A stretch of DNA of 64,000 nt from Membranipora membranacea (taxonomy: Eukaryota; Bryozoa; Gymnolaemata; Cheilostomatida; Membraniporidae), in the NCBI GenBank assembly GCA_914767715.1, contig OU612069.1, positions 6,572,001-6,636,000 of the forward strand, written 5' to 3'. Both the position numbers and the translations under genes were made by a program. Below the pieces are notes generated by a model. The model was not told where the DNA came from and searched no databases. It was given only the letters and a program-made list of their open reading frames with translations. This document shows, piece by piece, positions 49,967 through 61,992 of the stretch (position 1 is its first letter; each line of letters starts with the position of its first letter).

Positions 49967-50350
49967 CATGACAAGAAATTTGGTGTGACAACCCAAGTGC
50001 AATTTTACAAATTGGGGGCAAGTACATGCTAGGAAGTCATACTAAATTGACTCTAACACCACAGATTATTGACAGCATTTTTATTGAACGAGGCACATCT
50101 TTATGCACCACATTAATTGCACCATTTTTCAATTCCAATTTCACGGATCCTTCATGGATTAGAATAAAACCTGTGATCCTGTGATACTATAAGTAATCTC
50201 TCACATCTCGTGTAAATTAATCAAGAAGCCTTGTAGCCCAGAACAAGTATCATGACAAGAAATTTGGTGTGACAACCCAAGTTCAATTTTACAAATAATG
50301 GGCAAGTACATGTTAGGTAGTCATACTAAATAGACTCTAACACCACAGAT
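49967..50350. repeat. ~100-bp direct duplication, 284 bp apart
   Basis: CATGACAAGAAATTTGGTGT through ACTCTAACACCACAGAT occurs at 49967-50066 and 50251-50350 with about seven differences. Confidence 0.9.
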
Positions 50351-50498
50351 GTCTCGAATAATGATACTTGCAGAATCATGAGATATTACTGTAAATTTCC
50401 TAGAGTGAATTTTGTTTGTATGTTTCTAGCATGATTTGTAATTAACTTCATCCTATAGTTAGATTGTATGCATGAGTTCCAAATAACTTTAAAATATT

Positions 50499-50653
50499 CA
50501 ATAGAGACCTTCATGGTCTCAGTGTTGCACAATAGAGACCTTCATGGTCTCAGTGTTGCACAATAGAGACCTTCATGGTCTCAGTGTTGCACAATAGAGA
50601 CCTTCATGGTCTCAGTGTTGCACAATAGAGACCTTCATGGTCTCAGTGTTGCA
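50499..50653. repeat. 31-bp tandem repeat, five identical units, each a hairpin
   Basis: Units start at 50499, 50530, 50561, 50592 and 50623 and are identical; a partial CAATAG follows. Each contains GAGACC-TTCAT-GGTCTC, a 6-bp stem with a 5-base loop. Perfect identity indicates recent expansion. Confidence 0.97.
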
Positions 50654-51231
50654 CAATAGCATATTTAACAATGAAGACAGCTAAAAGCTTAGACTAGTAG
50701 ATAGACTGGAATTCAGCCCAACATTTTGGAGTTATCTACAAACAAAACCCAACAAGAACTGACAACTCCACACAACAATTAACCAAAGTCCATCAGCCAA
50801 ACAAAAACGGAACCGAAATACAAGCACATGGGTCTATTCAGAAATGAAAAATAGTGATACATGAGTGGATAACACAACAGAAGCACTATCTAACACAACC
50901 AATAATACAGACGAGGCCCCATTGTTGGCCTGAAACCCAGGCTAGATGTCTATATGTAGCGATCTAAGAGCTCAGACCGCACATCATATATAATATATAT
51001 ATACTCTCCTTCAACAAGGTTAATTTTCATCAAATTCCAACATACGGAGCTATCCTCTCAAATTTGAATTTATTAAAATATTCGGAGTTGTCTTCTTCAA
51101 GACTCATAAGTTGAGACTGATATCCTTATCCTGCAATATTTCTTATATGACGGGGGGGGGATAGGCTTGGAGATATGAAAGGTTTTTTGCTTTGTCAAGG
51201 TAATTTGAAAATCATAAAAGAGGAATCACTA

Positions 51232-51475
51232 TGAAAATGACCCAGAATGAAAATGACCTGAGATGAAATTGACCTGGAATGAAAATGACCTGCATAATGA
51301 AAATGACCCGAGGTCAGGGTCATCTTAAGCTGTCCGACTCATCCCGATATTGGCAGGTCACAAAAAGTCTATTACCGGAAATGAAAATGACCCAACCAAT
51401 CATAAACCTATATGAAAATGACCCAACCAATCACAACCATATATGAAAATGACCCAACCAATCCCTGAAGGTGTT
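51232..51475 (+). repeat. Left terminal inverted repeat
   Basis: The core TGAAAATGACC recurs many times. The inner part has the longer form ATGAAAATGACCCAACCAAT three times (about 51380-51470), ending CCCTGAAGGTGTT. Confidence 0.85.
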
Positions 51476-54212
51476 ACAACATAGTATTTAACTTTTGTCA
51501 TAGTTAAAGGTAAAGTACAGTCTGCGCATGTGCGAACTGTTGAGGCATACGTTCGTCTCTGCAGCATAGGGCTTGAACTAATTCACCTAGTCTGAGTACC
51601 AAAATTGGGAAAACAATGCAAACCCGTATTTTGGAAATATTTGGGCCTAAATGGAACACTGGTTTTGATATCTCATAACCTTGAACCCTGGGAGTTGCCT
51701 TTCTTGATGGAAGGCAGCGCCACCACTCCTGTGCTGCAGAGATAGACTATGTCACAAGGCTATCCTGCAAGCAGAATGGGTAAAGTATGGAATATATACA
51801 TAGCTATGGTAGCAATGAACTAAACCTTTAGTTCATTGATGGTAGGCTATCTGGGGTGGGGTTATGGACCCCCACTCCTGCCTGCCTACCAGTTCACCAA
51901 TTCAAGAATTGTCATTTTTCTGTTAGAAGATTCAAAATATGTGGTGACACCTATTTGACAGGTGACACTACTATTGACAGCCAGAGTTTTTTCAGCAGAG
52001 ATCACATCATTTTTCTTGTTGTAATTTAATCATAGGTTAAATCAAAATGAACTCAACCATCGCCCTTGCATATGTATGGGTATAATTAATAAATAAATAT
52101 GTATTGTGTGTCTGGAATACTTTCCCATGCACAACAACATTTTCATGTACCAATCCAATCTTATCGCCTGTTGATTGTTATAATAACCAAACCAAAACAA
52201 GTTGATTAAAAAGGTTGATTAAAATCCGGTGGCATATCACTTCAATTCTGTGTTGATAAATCAAGTGAAGGCCAGCTGTGGACGCCATCACCGGGCTTAG
52301 GGAAGTTGGCGTCTCCACATCTAGTCTGATCACATTCTATAGATCGAGGATTCTGTCAGTGAACTCATACTCATACTCATACTCATTGGTTTCCATACTT
52401 GTCAAAGGGGGACAAGGAGAGACTTGAAGGGCTTGAGAAATTAAGTGTTGTCCGTAAATCTTGCCATATATGTAGAATGTCATGATGAGCGGCTTGCGGC
52501 ATTGAATTTAACAGAACATTTGATGCCCCAACTATTTTATTGTATTGCATGTGTATTTTGAACCATCTATCATTGCAATAACCATCACATTAGGCTTATG
52601 AGTTGTTGTGTCTCATAAGAAACTGATAAAACTGTTCTTTCTCTTCTCAGTCCTACACTTTTCAGCTCTATTAATCATAGGTCTGCAAGAGGATGTTCTA
52701 CAAGTGTTGAATCTTATACGACTAAAAGATCGATGGCTCGGATTGTTGCTAATCTTTTTAAAATAATTTTGTGACATAGAAAATAAAAATTCATTGACAG
52801 TAGTCAAGTTTAGAAGTGATAACCGTTCTTCATAACATTCAATATCAGTATAAATAATTTTAGTGGCTGTCTTTTGTCAGTGTTCGACAATAAACTATGT
52901 CCATAATGTAGCAGAGCACACCAACCATCCGTTTCACCATTACCTACATTCAAACCCTGTCACATCACAAAACCCCGGCCCTCCCTTAATTCAACACAGC
53001 TCTTTGCGGAAAAAGCCTTTCTTATAAATACACCTAACTACATCATTACCTTTTTTCTTATTGTTTCTTTTTTTGTTGTTGTTTACAAATACAATGGTCA
53101 TATTTGCTCTTTGATTTGATCGGTGTTAAATATCATATATCAAAATTTCAAACTAAAAAAACCAAGAAGCATAGAAAAATAAATCATAATTAAATAATAA
53201 ATTACATAGCGCAAAATACTATTGCTGTTCGAAGCGCTTCTGTAGTCCTTATTATATGTTGTGCAGTAGCGTCCGGATTGACAATCTATCACAAATTCAT
53301 TTGTAAAATGACATTTATCATGTATATATCTGAGAGAGAGGGTCTGACGTTGATTAGTCATCAGAGTGTTGATCGTAGAGAGGTGAGAACAATGCTCGAT
53401 ATCAGCTATAACATCTCATTTACTCAGTAAATGACCTTTGTGGTTGCCAATGTTTGATGACTGAATTGGAGTAATCATTTGCTTGTTTGAGGACAAAAGT
53501 GACAAATGCACACAACATGTCACCATGTGCAAAATGTAACAAAACTCTGCACAAAATGTGACAACGTGCAAAACCCAACAACAATACAAAATTCCTTAAC
53601 TATTGACCGCTTTCTGTTGCCATCATCGCTAGAAAATTGGAGTATGTGACGAGCAACATGACTGTCAAAGATATTACAGCAATCGGATAGCCTTGCCCCA
53701 GTAATTTCACCTGCAATAACACGCAAAAAATATAGTTATGCTACTCAATGCTAATGTTGAAGTTAATATGTTTAGAGAATTATGAATAGTCATCAAAAAG
53801 TTAGGAATTCAGATTTTGTTTTGACTTTTGAGCTGCTGAAAATATCTTAAGATATTCAAAATACACAATGCTGCTATGTTATAGACAGCAAAATGTGTGG
53901 TGTATTCTTACTATGTATATTTTATCCCACCGAAAAACCGATAGGTTTGGAGGTGGTATTAAGGTAATGCCCATGAAGCAACTCTCATAGGGGACTTCTG
54001 ACAACTTATGTGGCAGCTGAGCCCTATTTTTGCACACAATAAACACCTACAGTTTTGCCTAACCATCCTCAATTATTGTCAAGATAACTAGATTCATACC
54101 TGATCTTCTCTTTGGGACTAGTATGAAAAACAGCAGGTGATGCTATGACATAGAAAACTTGCAACAGCCAGCACAAGTTTTTTGGCTTTTTCTGGCCATT
54201 TTTATTCAATCC

Positions 54213-54240
54213 CATAGACATAGTTTTGTCTATGTCTATG
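54213..54240. repeat. Perfect 11-bp hairpin
   Basis: CATAGACATAG and CTATGTCTATG are perfect inverted complements around a 6-base loop. Confidence 0.8.
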
Positions 54241-54339
54241 AGGTTGCATAAAAATGTTTTGTCTGTGTGCAATCCTCAATCAATCATCAGTGCAACTTAA
54301 TAAAGCCTAATCACTAAAGCACCAGGTCATATCAAAGCC

Positions 54340-54426
54340 AGGCTGAATAGCTCAGTGTGTAGAGCGTCTGCCTTGTACTCACTGTTTAATAAGAATGTTG
54401 TGGGTTCGAGTCTCAACAAGGTCAGA
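54340..54426 (+). mobile_element. tRNA-derived SINE head
   Basis: TAGCTCAGTGTGTAGAGCG matches the RNA polymerase III A box within a D-arm (GCTC/GAGC stem) and GGTTCGAGTC matches the B box. The anticodon region is too long and does not fold into a normal stem, so it is not a working tRNA. A T-run follows. This is typical of a tRNA-derived SINE promoter. Confidence 0.65.
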
Positions 54427-54587
54427 TTTTTTTCCAAATGGGTGCTTTATAACTGGAGCATTTTTACCGTAATCTTCTACTGCTATTGAGTTGGTTTCTG
54501 CAAGTACCCAACATCTCAGTGGGCTATCGAAATACCTTTCTGCTTGCACTATTTTGCTACCGATATACAAAGATTTCTGTGGTGAGA

Positions 54588-54657
54588 GGGCGCTAAAGCG
54601 CCCCTCCCACACCCTCCCCGCCACGCCTACGGCATGTGGATCGGGCTGCGCCCGATC
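54588..54657. repeat. Pair of GC-rich perfect palindromes
   Basis: GGGCGCT-AA-AGCGCCC at 54588-54603 and GATCGGGC-TGC-GCCCGATC at 54639-54657. They flank a C-rich stretch, downstream of the tRNA-like head. Confidence 0.85.
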
Positions 54658-55151
54658 ATTATGCTCATCTCTAAAAAGTCAGTGAGTGAAATTTTTTAGA
54701 ATATACGGCCCTGGATATACCCATTGTTAAACTCTGTGCTCCTAGGAGTTATCTTATAAAATAATTGTCATGTAATCTGCTTTACACTTCTCCCATGTGA
54801 GTTTAAATAACAGCAGCTATTGCTATGATTTCTTAATTATTTTCATTCATTCATGCAAACTTGTCACAGATTATACTATTATTCAGTTCTCTTATAGTAG
54901 CTGCCTATGTACGGCCTGTCATAAGTTCAGATAGCGGCAATTGCAATCTCCTTATTATGTTCATTTTTTATCTAGACCAAATCGCCTGTATAATTTGTTG
55001 TGTCGTTGTATGGGCTGCAAAAATGGGCTGCAAAAAAAGCTGTGGGTTTAATTCTCAGACATAGTTGTGTTTGTGAGAGATTGTCGGATTTCAGAATTTT
55101 ACACCGCTAATTCCTATTGGGTGGAAGTAAAAGTCCTACATACCTCTAGAT

Positions 55152-55897
55152 CAGCTGTCGGAAACCTGGTCTATTTTCCAGTGCGGCCTAATAAACAATA
55201 TTTTGCGGGCTGATTGTGGCCTTATGCCTGAAAAGATATATATTACACATTAATTTCGATCCCCATCTCGCATTTTGTAATCTTGATATTCAAGTATGTA
55301 GGCACAATATATTTCAAAATAGTGGCCATTCAGCATTAAGCATGTAGCTTCCAAAGCCGTTTCTAGACATAATCATCTTAACTGTATTGGTGTTGACTCC
55401 TTTTTCAAGTGCTTTATTTTCAAAATAACCCAGAACGGTGACCTTTGGAAATTTGAATAAAAATTTTCGTTAATATCATAGTAATTAGTTTTTTTAGCAA
55501 ATCTGTCACCTTGAACAAAAAATGCAGATGAGTATCAACAAGTTTACATGTTACAAATGCTCCTGCTTTATCGCTGAAATGTTCCAGATTGCATCTAATT
55601 TTACAGGCATTCGCAAAAAACTTCCCAATTGCGGAGGGGTGCCAGCACCCCTTCCACACCCACCCTGCCCTTTTCCATACACATGCAAAACTTCACAAGA
55701 TTTTTTAAATTAAATTAGTATTTCTGTTGAGCTGAAGTTCCTTGCAACATACCACAGCTTTTACAAATAAATCTGTTTTAGTTTGTACATAGTTGTTACT
55801 CCGGTTCCGTTTTTTTACCTGAAAGATATGTTGCGCCTTATTGTGTTGAGCCTGTGTAAAATGTGGAATTTTTTTAGAAAAAGGTTGCCCACCCATG
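55152..55897. mobile_element. 746-bp non-autonomous hAT-like transposon
   Basis: It is flanked by identical 8-bp target duplications CTCTAGAT (55144-55151 and 55898-55905), the length made by hAT transposases. The termini, CAGCTGTCGGAAACCTGGT on the left and CATGGGTGGGCAACCTTTTT inverted on the right, resemble the CAGGGGTGGGCAACCT-type ends of many hAT elements. There is no transposase ORF inside. It is nested in the 51232-56539 element. Confidence 0.8.
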
Positions 55898-56324
55898 CTC
55901 TAGATCAATATTGATCTATTTGCTTAAATTCGGAGTTGTTTTTCCTCCAATGGACAGGGGAGCAACTCCAAATACAGACAAATGAATCGTATATATGTTC
56001 ACTCTGACCAGTGAACCATGAGTGAACTAAGCTATGATCTGTCCAACTGAGCCGAATAGTTTTGCTCCTTTTCGGTGGTCTCTGATCTTATCAGTTCTAG
56101 TCATAAAAACGATACTGTATGTCCACCATAAAATCAATGAAGAGGTTCATTGATCAAGAGTCAACATAATAGCAGCTGTCTCCAAAGTGAAACTGATACA
56201 TGTGTGTAACTAGCCTAGGCTAACTTTCTTGTGTAGGGGGTTTGTAACCCCACCCCCAAACAGCCTCCCAAGGCTGTGTAAATATTCCTCATTTACCTTT
56301 AACTGTGAATACCTTCAAGGATTG

Positions 56325-56539
56325 GTTGGGTCATTTTCATATATGGGTGTGATTGGTTGGATCATTTGATGTAGGTGCCTGATTGGTTGGGTCATTTTCA
56401 TGTAGGTGTCTGATTGGTTGGGTCATTTTCATTTCCGGTTATAGACTGATTTAATCTCCTTGCACCATTGTATATATATGTCAAGGTCAACTTAAGGTTG
56501 TTTTCATACTCAGGTCATTTTCATTCTGGGTCATTTTCA
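56325..56539 (-). repeat. Right terminal inverted repeat
   Basis: Read inverted, it gives TGAAAATGACCCAGAATGAA, then ACCGGAAATGAAAATGACCC (also at about 51375 in the left arm), then repeats of GACCCAACCAATC, ending CCTTGAAGGT and GTTAAAGGTAAA, the latter also present in the left subterminal region at about 51504. Confidence 0.85.
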
Positions 56540-57866
56540 ATGTTTTCCTAAAAGAGAAAAATTTCCCAGAGACAGGGAATGAGACACTCTTTATATCACC
56601 ATATCAATCATTGCTGTACCACTGGATGCAAAGAAGAAAGGAAAGGTAATCAACTGCCAGGCCTTGTTTATTCTGATTGAATATGGAAGAAAGACTTGTG
56701 GTATGTTAAGAAATATCCAATAATTAGTTATTCTATTTTTTTGTTCCCCGGACTGTTTTAGTGATTCTGATTGATTATTATTCCAGTCATACTGTACATT
56801 TATTTGTAATGTACTCATCAGGTACATATCTGATGCCAGTTACAGTCATATACCTGCTTCATCATACTAATTAACTAATCAAGACATTATTATTTTCAGT
56901 TCAGAAGTACTAGCTAGGCTAAATTTCTCACTTTTATCCAATCGAATCTATTGCACTCACTCTCGTCTCATAATAATTAGAGTATCATAAGAAATTTGTC
57001 ACATGCTAGGCCAATTACTATCAATTTGAGAATCTTATCATAGTCTTCATTTTACTGTTACTGTACCCCTCATTCATTACATGATTAGAGGATTATCTTA
57101 ACAAAAATGGCGAGACTGAATAAGACTAGCCTAGTCGATGTGAATTTGATTCACCACATTAGCAACAGCTCCTAGGGTCTGCAAGCCTGGATTTTTCCTA
57201 TCTCTGGTATCATCCAGATTGGTAGGTAATGTTGACAGTTGCCACAGGGCTGTCCTGTAGAATGGATGATGCCGGATTGGTATTTTTAATAGGCAGACGG
57301 CCCTTTTGCAGAAGGGGTTGATGGTTGACTACAGGACATATTTTACTATTGCATCAACCACCTCAAAGGAGGGAGGAGGGTTGATCTAATGTGAATGTTG
57401 TTTGTTTGCCTTGTATGTTAAGATATGACATGCTTCCTACTCTGCTGGGTGGCTGGTGCTGATTGATACTAGATTTGATTAAAACATGAATCCATTTTAT
57501 AGCATTGAACCAGCCAGATTGGTATTCAGACCCGTAAAAAAGTATCGATCGGGATAATATGTTGGTACTACACGCTACACAGACCCAGGATATCTTTCAG
57601 AGAGCAAAAGTAATCACTCTCAACTCCCCATTTGTATAGCCCTAAATAATGACGGACTCATAATCATAACAATGAGGCCTACTTCACCTAAACTTAAATT
57701 GTTTAATTGGTTTCAGGACATAATACAATGCCGCCAAACACAGTCTTTATCACCGCATTGGGGGTTTACGAAGACAACTTGCAAGGATTGCTTCAAATAT
57801 TATTATTCTGATATTGTATAGTGGTATAATATATTTTCAATAGTTTGACCATATTTCTATTAACAG
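56540..57866. other. Nothing recognised
   Basis: AT-rich sequence without a supported exon. The ORF at 56591-56827 (minus) has no motif or splice support. Confidence 0.4.
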
Positions 57867-57905
57867 CCCGAATTCGGCTGCAGCTGTGTCAACGTTACTA
57901 CATTG
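57867..57905 (+). CDS. Candidate 13-codon exon, unknown gene
   Basis: Acceptor TTTCTATTAACAG, donor ACATTG|GTAAGT. It encodes PEFGCSCVNVTTL in phase 0, with a CSC pair and an NVT sequon, suggesting an extracellular protein. It can join in phase to 58262 or 59118. Confidence 0.3.
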
Positions 57906-58261
57906 GTAAGTTGAGATGAGCAGGCCTACCATGTAAGTTTCATACGTTGGTCAATGGAGAACTCTCGTTCAGCTTATATCAACATGGCTCCAATGGTAGA
58001 GCTTTCATGTCACAGTGTGATACTGTTATACAGATTTAAACATCTTATCTCAGTTTCCCTCATTTGAGTGTGGACATTATTTACTGAATGGTGGTTTTTA
58101 TTGTGTGTTTGTGTTGTGCTGGGAATTTGGTGTTCACAAAGTTTCATCAAACATAACATGTTTCAATACTAGCTAAAGTGTGTTGGTATTTGGTGTGTGT
58201 GGTCTTATGTATCAATATTAATGTGTACCAGCTGCTCACTTTATACCCTTGATCCTTTTAG

Positions 58262-58316
58262 GCATGTGTCTCCCTTCAGAAAACTGAACAATACCCGGAA
58301 ATAAATTCTCCACCAG
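58262..58316 (+). CDS. Candidate exon, unknown gene
   Basis: Acceptor TTGATCCTTTTAG, donor CACCAG|GTTTGT. It encodes ACVSLQKTEQYPEINSPP and leaves one base. Phase permits a direct join to 61061. The donor context (CACCAGGTTTGTGT) is the same as at 59203. Confidence 0.25.
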
Positions 58317-59117
58317 GTTTGTGTCGATTAAAACATGTTACCACTCGAACGAAAGTTAATTACTGAGTTATTTTGATTCGCTTGTTGACTCCAACTAGTA
58401 TGCCTCATTTCTCCAATCTCAACTTCACAGCCTGTATGTAATTAGATAATATTACTCGACTGCCCTTTAGAGAAATAGGAGATTGGACATCAGTATATTG
58501 TTTTTATTTTCTGTTTGTCGTAGGTTGTCTTCTCTAAAATCAGTCTAAGAAAACTCCTCGTCTTTCAGTACTTGGATATAAATTGATATGAGAAATGTTA
58601 GGAATTGGGCCAAACTTAGTGTTAGCACTAGATAGGATACAGTTAACTTTAGATAAATGGAATGGTAGATTCACTTACTACCAAATAATCAGTTATTTGT
58701 ATAAGGACTGAGATAACAAATAGTGATATGTTTCAATTTTGTTTGAAGAATAGTGGCTTATATTACTGACACAGGATGACCTCGGAGATCAAAATACTAA
58801 GCCAGCACTAGCTCTATATTCGTTGGTAATAAAGAGGTATACTAAATTTCATATTGTGTGCATTAAATTTTGAATGTATCGTTAGTCTGGCATCCTCCTT
58901 ATGGTGGAACGCTTGGAGTGTGCATCACACACATCTTCCAATATTCTAATCACTCAATAAACAACAATAACGGTGACATAGTCCTACCTTCCTTCATGGT
59001 GATGTTGATACCCAGCTTGCCACAAAGACCCCACATCCCAGGTATTCCAATCTACTTAATTGCAACTCTTACGCATAATTAGAACAAAATGCTTAGATTA
59101 CACATTTTATGTTTTAG

Positions 59118-59203
59118 ACTGTCGGTGGAAAGTATTGTAATAACACAAGAATGACAAACCCTGCAGAAGAGCAGACAGCACTGGGTAATAGTTATTTCAC
59201 CAG
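59118..59203 (+). CDS. Candidate exon, unknown extracellular-type gene
   Basis: Acceptor TTATGTTTTAG, donor TTTCACCAG|GTTTGT. It encodes TVGGKYCNNTRMTNPAEEQT then ALGNSYFT, with an NNT sequon, and leaves two bases that fit the exon at 59501. Confidence 0.35.
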
Positions 59204-59500
59204 GTTTGTGTAAATACTTTCTTGCGTTCACTCCATCAAACACAAACACCACATAAATTATCTTGTCAGCTACTATTTATGTACATCAGCAATCTAATGT
59301 CGTGTCATCATATCAAAATCGACAGCATAGACAGATTTAGAATACAATATCTTTCTGACATTTGCAGTTTTCTGTCGTCACAAAATTTGTGAACGGACAA
59401 CTATACATTGTTTACATTTTGTTCATGTGAGAAGGCAATCACTCATAAACAAAAACATACAAACAATGCATTTGTCTGATCTCCAATATTGTATGGGCAG

Positions 59501-59573
59501 AGAACTGTTATTGCCAGGTGGATCATCGCATCCTGAACTAGTCGTGGGGGTCTACTCACTTTTTGGTTGTGAT
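59501..59573 (+). CDS. Candidate exon, unknown extracellular-type gene
   Basis: Acceptor TGTATGGGCAG, donor GGTTGTGAT|GTGAGT. It takes one base to complete Arg and reads ELLLPGGSSHPELVVGVYSL then FGCD, ending in phase 0. Its continuation at 59849 is open to a stop. No family recognised. Confidence 0.4.
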
Positions 59574-59848
59574 GTGAGTAACTTTTGTTCATTGTGCTTT
59601 ACCCACTGTGCGTACTAGCTGCGAGACAATTCACACTCAATTAGGGTTGTTATATCCTAATGCTATGCGAATATTCTAGAGATTTGTTAGTTATCTAGTT
59701 TAATAACGATAAAAGGCTTGAAAACAAAGCCCTCCTCAGCTTGTGATTGAAAATGTTGAAAATAAGACTATCGTAATGCATCCAGATATGATGACTCTGT
59801 GTCCTAATTTCACACTATTTGACTCACTACATTATTATTTATTTTCAG

Positions 59849-59908
59849 TATGGAAACATGATGGCATCTGACGAAACCTCTATAGCTCAACACTTTGTGG
59901 TGCATTGA
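59849..59908 (+). CDS. Candidate terminal exon after 59501
   Basis: After acceptor TTATTTATTTTCAG, phase 0 reads YGNMMASDETSIAQHFVVH then TGA. Phase agrees with the exon ending at 59573. Alternative internal donors cannot be excluded. Confidence 0.25.
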   Translation, partial: YGNMMASDETSIAQHFVVH

Positions 59909-61060
59909 CCATGACGCCATTTTGGAGTCGGAAAGTATCAGATAACGGTATGTCATTTCACAATTTTTGCACTGTATTGGAAAAGTAATGATGCAAAGGG
60001 GAGTGGTCAAGGGAGCTCGCCAACTGTTTTATTCAATACCCCAGGGTATTTCAACACAGGATTAGATATAATCTGTAAAACAAAGGTCCCTTAAAGTCCA
60101 ATTTCCAATAACTACCAGAGAAATTTAATCTTATCAGGTCAATGATGACATTATAACATTTAATTAAATTTGCTATGAAATCCTGGACAAAATACCATAG
60201 AGAATTTTGATGATATAATATGGATGATTAGATGCCTACCTGCCTGGTCTCATTGAACCAAAGAAATTTGCAGCACCATACTAATGCTTGCTGCTAATGC
60301 TGCTTAGAGTGTTATGACCCTCATATTGCAGTTCAAGAAACGTATTTCCTTTAAATTTATTTGACTTTTTCAAAATTTACAAGGACGCGAAAAAAAGGTG
60401 TAGCTTTAGGTGATGATAAATATCAAATTTTGTGTTTAGCATGTCTGTCATGGAGTCAAGTTCACCCCTAGGGTTACCTCATATGAACCCTTTAGCTTGT
60501 GATATTCTAAACTGTTGAATAGTACACATATGTAGGCCAAAGGAACACACTATGTACCCCAAGGGTACCTATGTCATATGAACCCTAAAAATCTGGGCAA
60601 CCGTAAAGTTGTTTGCCTACAAATACCATCAATGATGCATTGATGAATGAAGATCAAATTGATTGCCCATTGATATTTACGGAGAGGTCTGCACATACTG
60701 ACAAAGCTTCCCAGTAGATTGCTCATGGTGAAGGCTCCATAGTGGCAAATCTTCCACGATGAGGAATCTGCTATGTTTGGATTGTACAAACGTCATTATC
60801 TGTCTAGTTGTCCATTTGTGCTATTGATATATAAACCTATCAGAGTTAATAGCATGATATGTTTCATAGTTGTCTCAGCTCCCACAAAAGAAGAGAAACC
60901 CCTTCACCTTTATAACACAATACTGGTAACTACAAAGTTTATCGAAATAGGATTGCATGATGTTCCAAGCCGAACAAGGATTATAGTTTCCTAACATATC
61001 GAACAAAGCATGTTTTCTTATCTGTGGTACACAGTCAATTTTATTTTTTGTCGAATTTAG

Positions 61061-61224
61061 GACCTGTTGGTGACAGTGTTCACATAGTCAGTGGGAGTGA
61101 TTGTGGAGGTACCAACCGAATTTCTCCGTGTGATGGCGCATTAGAATGTTGCACCATCAAACAACATGCAAATGAAAGGAGGATATACTTCAGCGCTATT
61201 TCATCCACTTGTCCCAACCATCGG
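61061..61224 (+). CDS. Cysteine-rich exon, unknown gene
   Basis: Acceptor TTTTTTGTCGAATTTAG, donor CATCGG|GTAAGT, 164 bases. Entering with two bases it reads PVGDSVHIVSGSDCGGTNRI then SPCDGALECCTIKQHANERR then IYFSAISSTCPNHR, leaving phase 0. Five cysteines in 54 codons suggest a secreted or extracellular domain; the family is not recognised. It fits after 58262 in phase, but not after 59573. Confidence 0.5.
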
Positions 61225-61666
61225 GTAAGTGTTTTAGAACAAAAGTATACACTCTTGAAACCTGGTAAGTTTGAGTGTGTGTCATACCTCATGATGACTT
61301 TGAATATGAAAGATCAATTCCTCAATTTATTATAGTCAAAGTAGCTGTGTACTGACTTTCCAGTCCAGAGTAATTGCTATACAAAATTCAACCCGCTCCA
61401 AAATGAGGCAAAATGCCATTTTATGACAAAGTTATTATCTTAATAATACTATAATGTGGTTCGTAATGAGAAAACAGAGAGGCTTGTTTATAATAAAATA
61501 TAATTTTTGTAACATTGTAGGTGTTGTTTTGTTAAGGCAGAGAGTTTCTGGTAACATCAAGCAGCTCATTCTAAGGTCAGTCAGTATCTATCAGTATCTA
61601 CCGAAACATCAGTTATCAGATAAGTGTTTGAAGGACAATGTGGTGCCATATTGTCAAAAGTTTCAT

Positions 61667-61992
61667 TCACTTATGGCTCATCGTTTTAAGTGGTGCTAAA
61701 AAACGCAAACATAGTTTAATGCTTCTTGTGAACACTAAGGACAGGTTTGCAGGTGCCAAGCTCTTGTGTTCTCTGTAGTGATCCCTTTCGAGATCATCAA
61801 GCTTTGCTTGGTACCTTGACTCCACAGCTTTTAATTTATCTTTTATTTCCCTATACAATAGTTGGTATCCTACTTTCGCAACTCTGCTTTGGGGGTTCTT
61901 CTTGCATTCTTTTCGATTTTTTAGGTAATTCTTTAATTGTAGTGCTGAATTTTTTACCTCAAATGTCCATAACTCTATCAACGCTTGCTCAT
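61667..61992 (-). CDS. Myb/SANT-like (trihelix) DNA-binding protein, exon 2
   Basis: Acceptor AATTCTCTTTTTAG; the exon supplies 108 codons and a TGA stop. It continues exon 1's TWTA as DEQALIELWTFEVKNSALQL, KNYLKNRKECKKNPQSRVAK, VGYQLLYREIKDKLKAVESR and YQAKLDDLERDHYREHK. The helices carry the WTxDExxALIELW, VAxxGYQ and EIxxKLKxVxxxY pattern of Myb/SANT-like trihelix domains, which bind DNA and are common in animal regulators and in Harbinger-type transposon partner proteins. The last ~35 residues are unlike the family. No nuclease ORF is adjacent, so a host gene or a domesticated copy are both possible. Confidence 0.75.

Larger units (their letters stand above)
51232..56539. mobile_element. 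5.3-kb element with long subrepeat-built inverted termini
   Basis: Both ends begin TGAAAATGACCCAGAATGAA (the right end inverted) and continue as inverted copies for about 250 bp. The interior (51480-56290) has no transposase ORF. It contains a tRNA-like SINE head, GC-rich hairpins and a hAT-like insertion. This looks like a non-autonomous foldback-type DNA transposon. No convincing target duplication was found at the ends (left flank AATCACTA, right flank ATGTTTTC). Confidence 0.75.

Noticed and set aside
50499-50653. CRISPR-like array
   Set aside because: The five 31-bp units are contiguous and identical with no spacers, and the DNA is eukaryotic; it is a minisatellite.
56030-56075. Minus-strand GGCTCAGTTGGACAGATC, tRNA A-box-like
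   Set aside because: The spacing to a weak B-box-like GGTTCACTGGTC is plausible, but stems do not form; too weak to call.
57985-58005. A-box-like GGCTCCAATGGTAGAGC
   Set aside because: No B box or tRNA fold follows.
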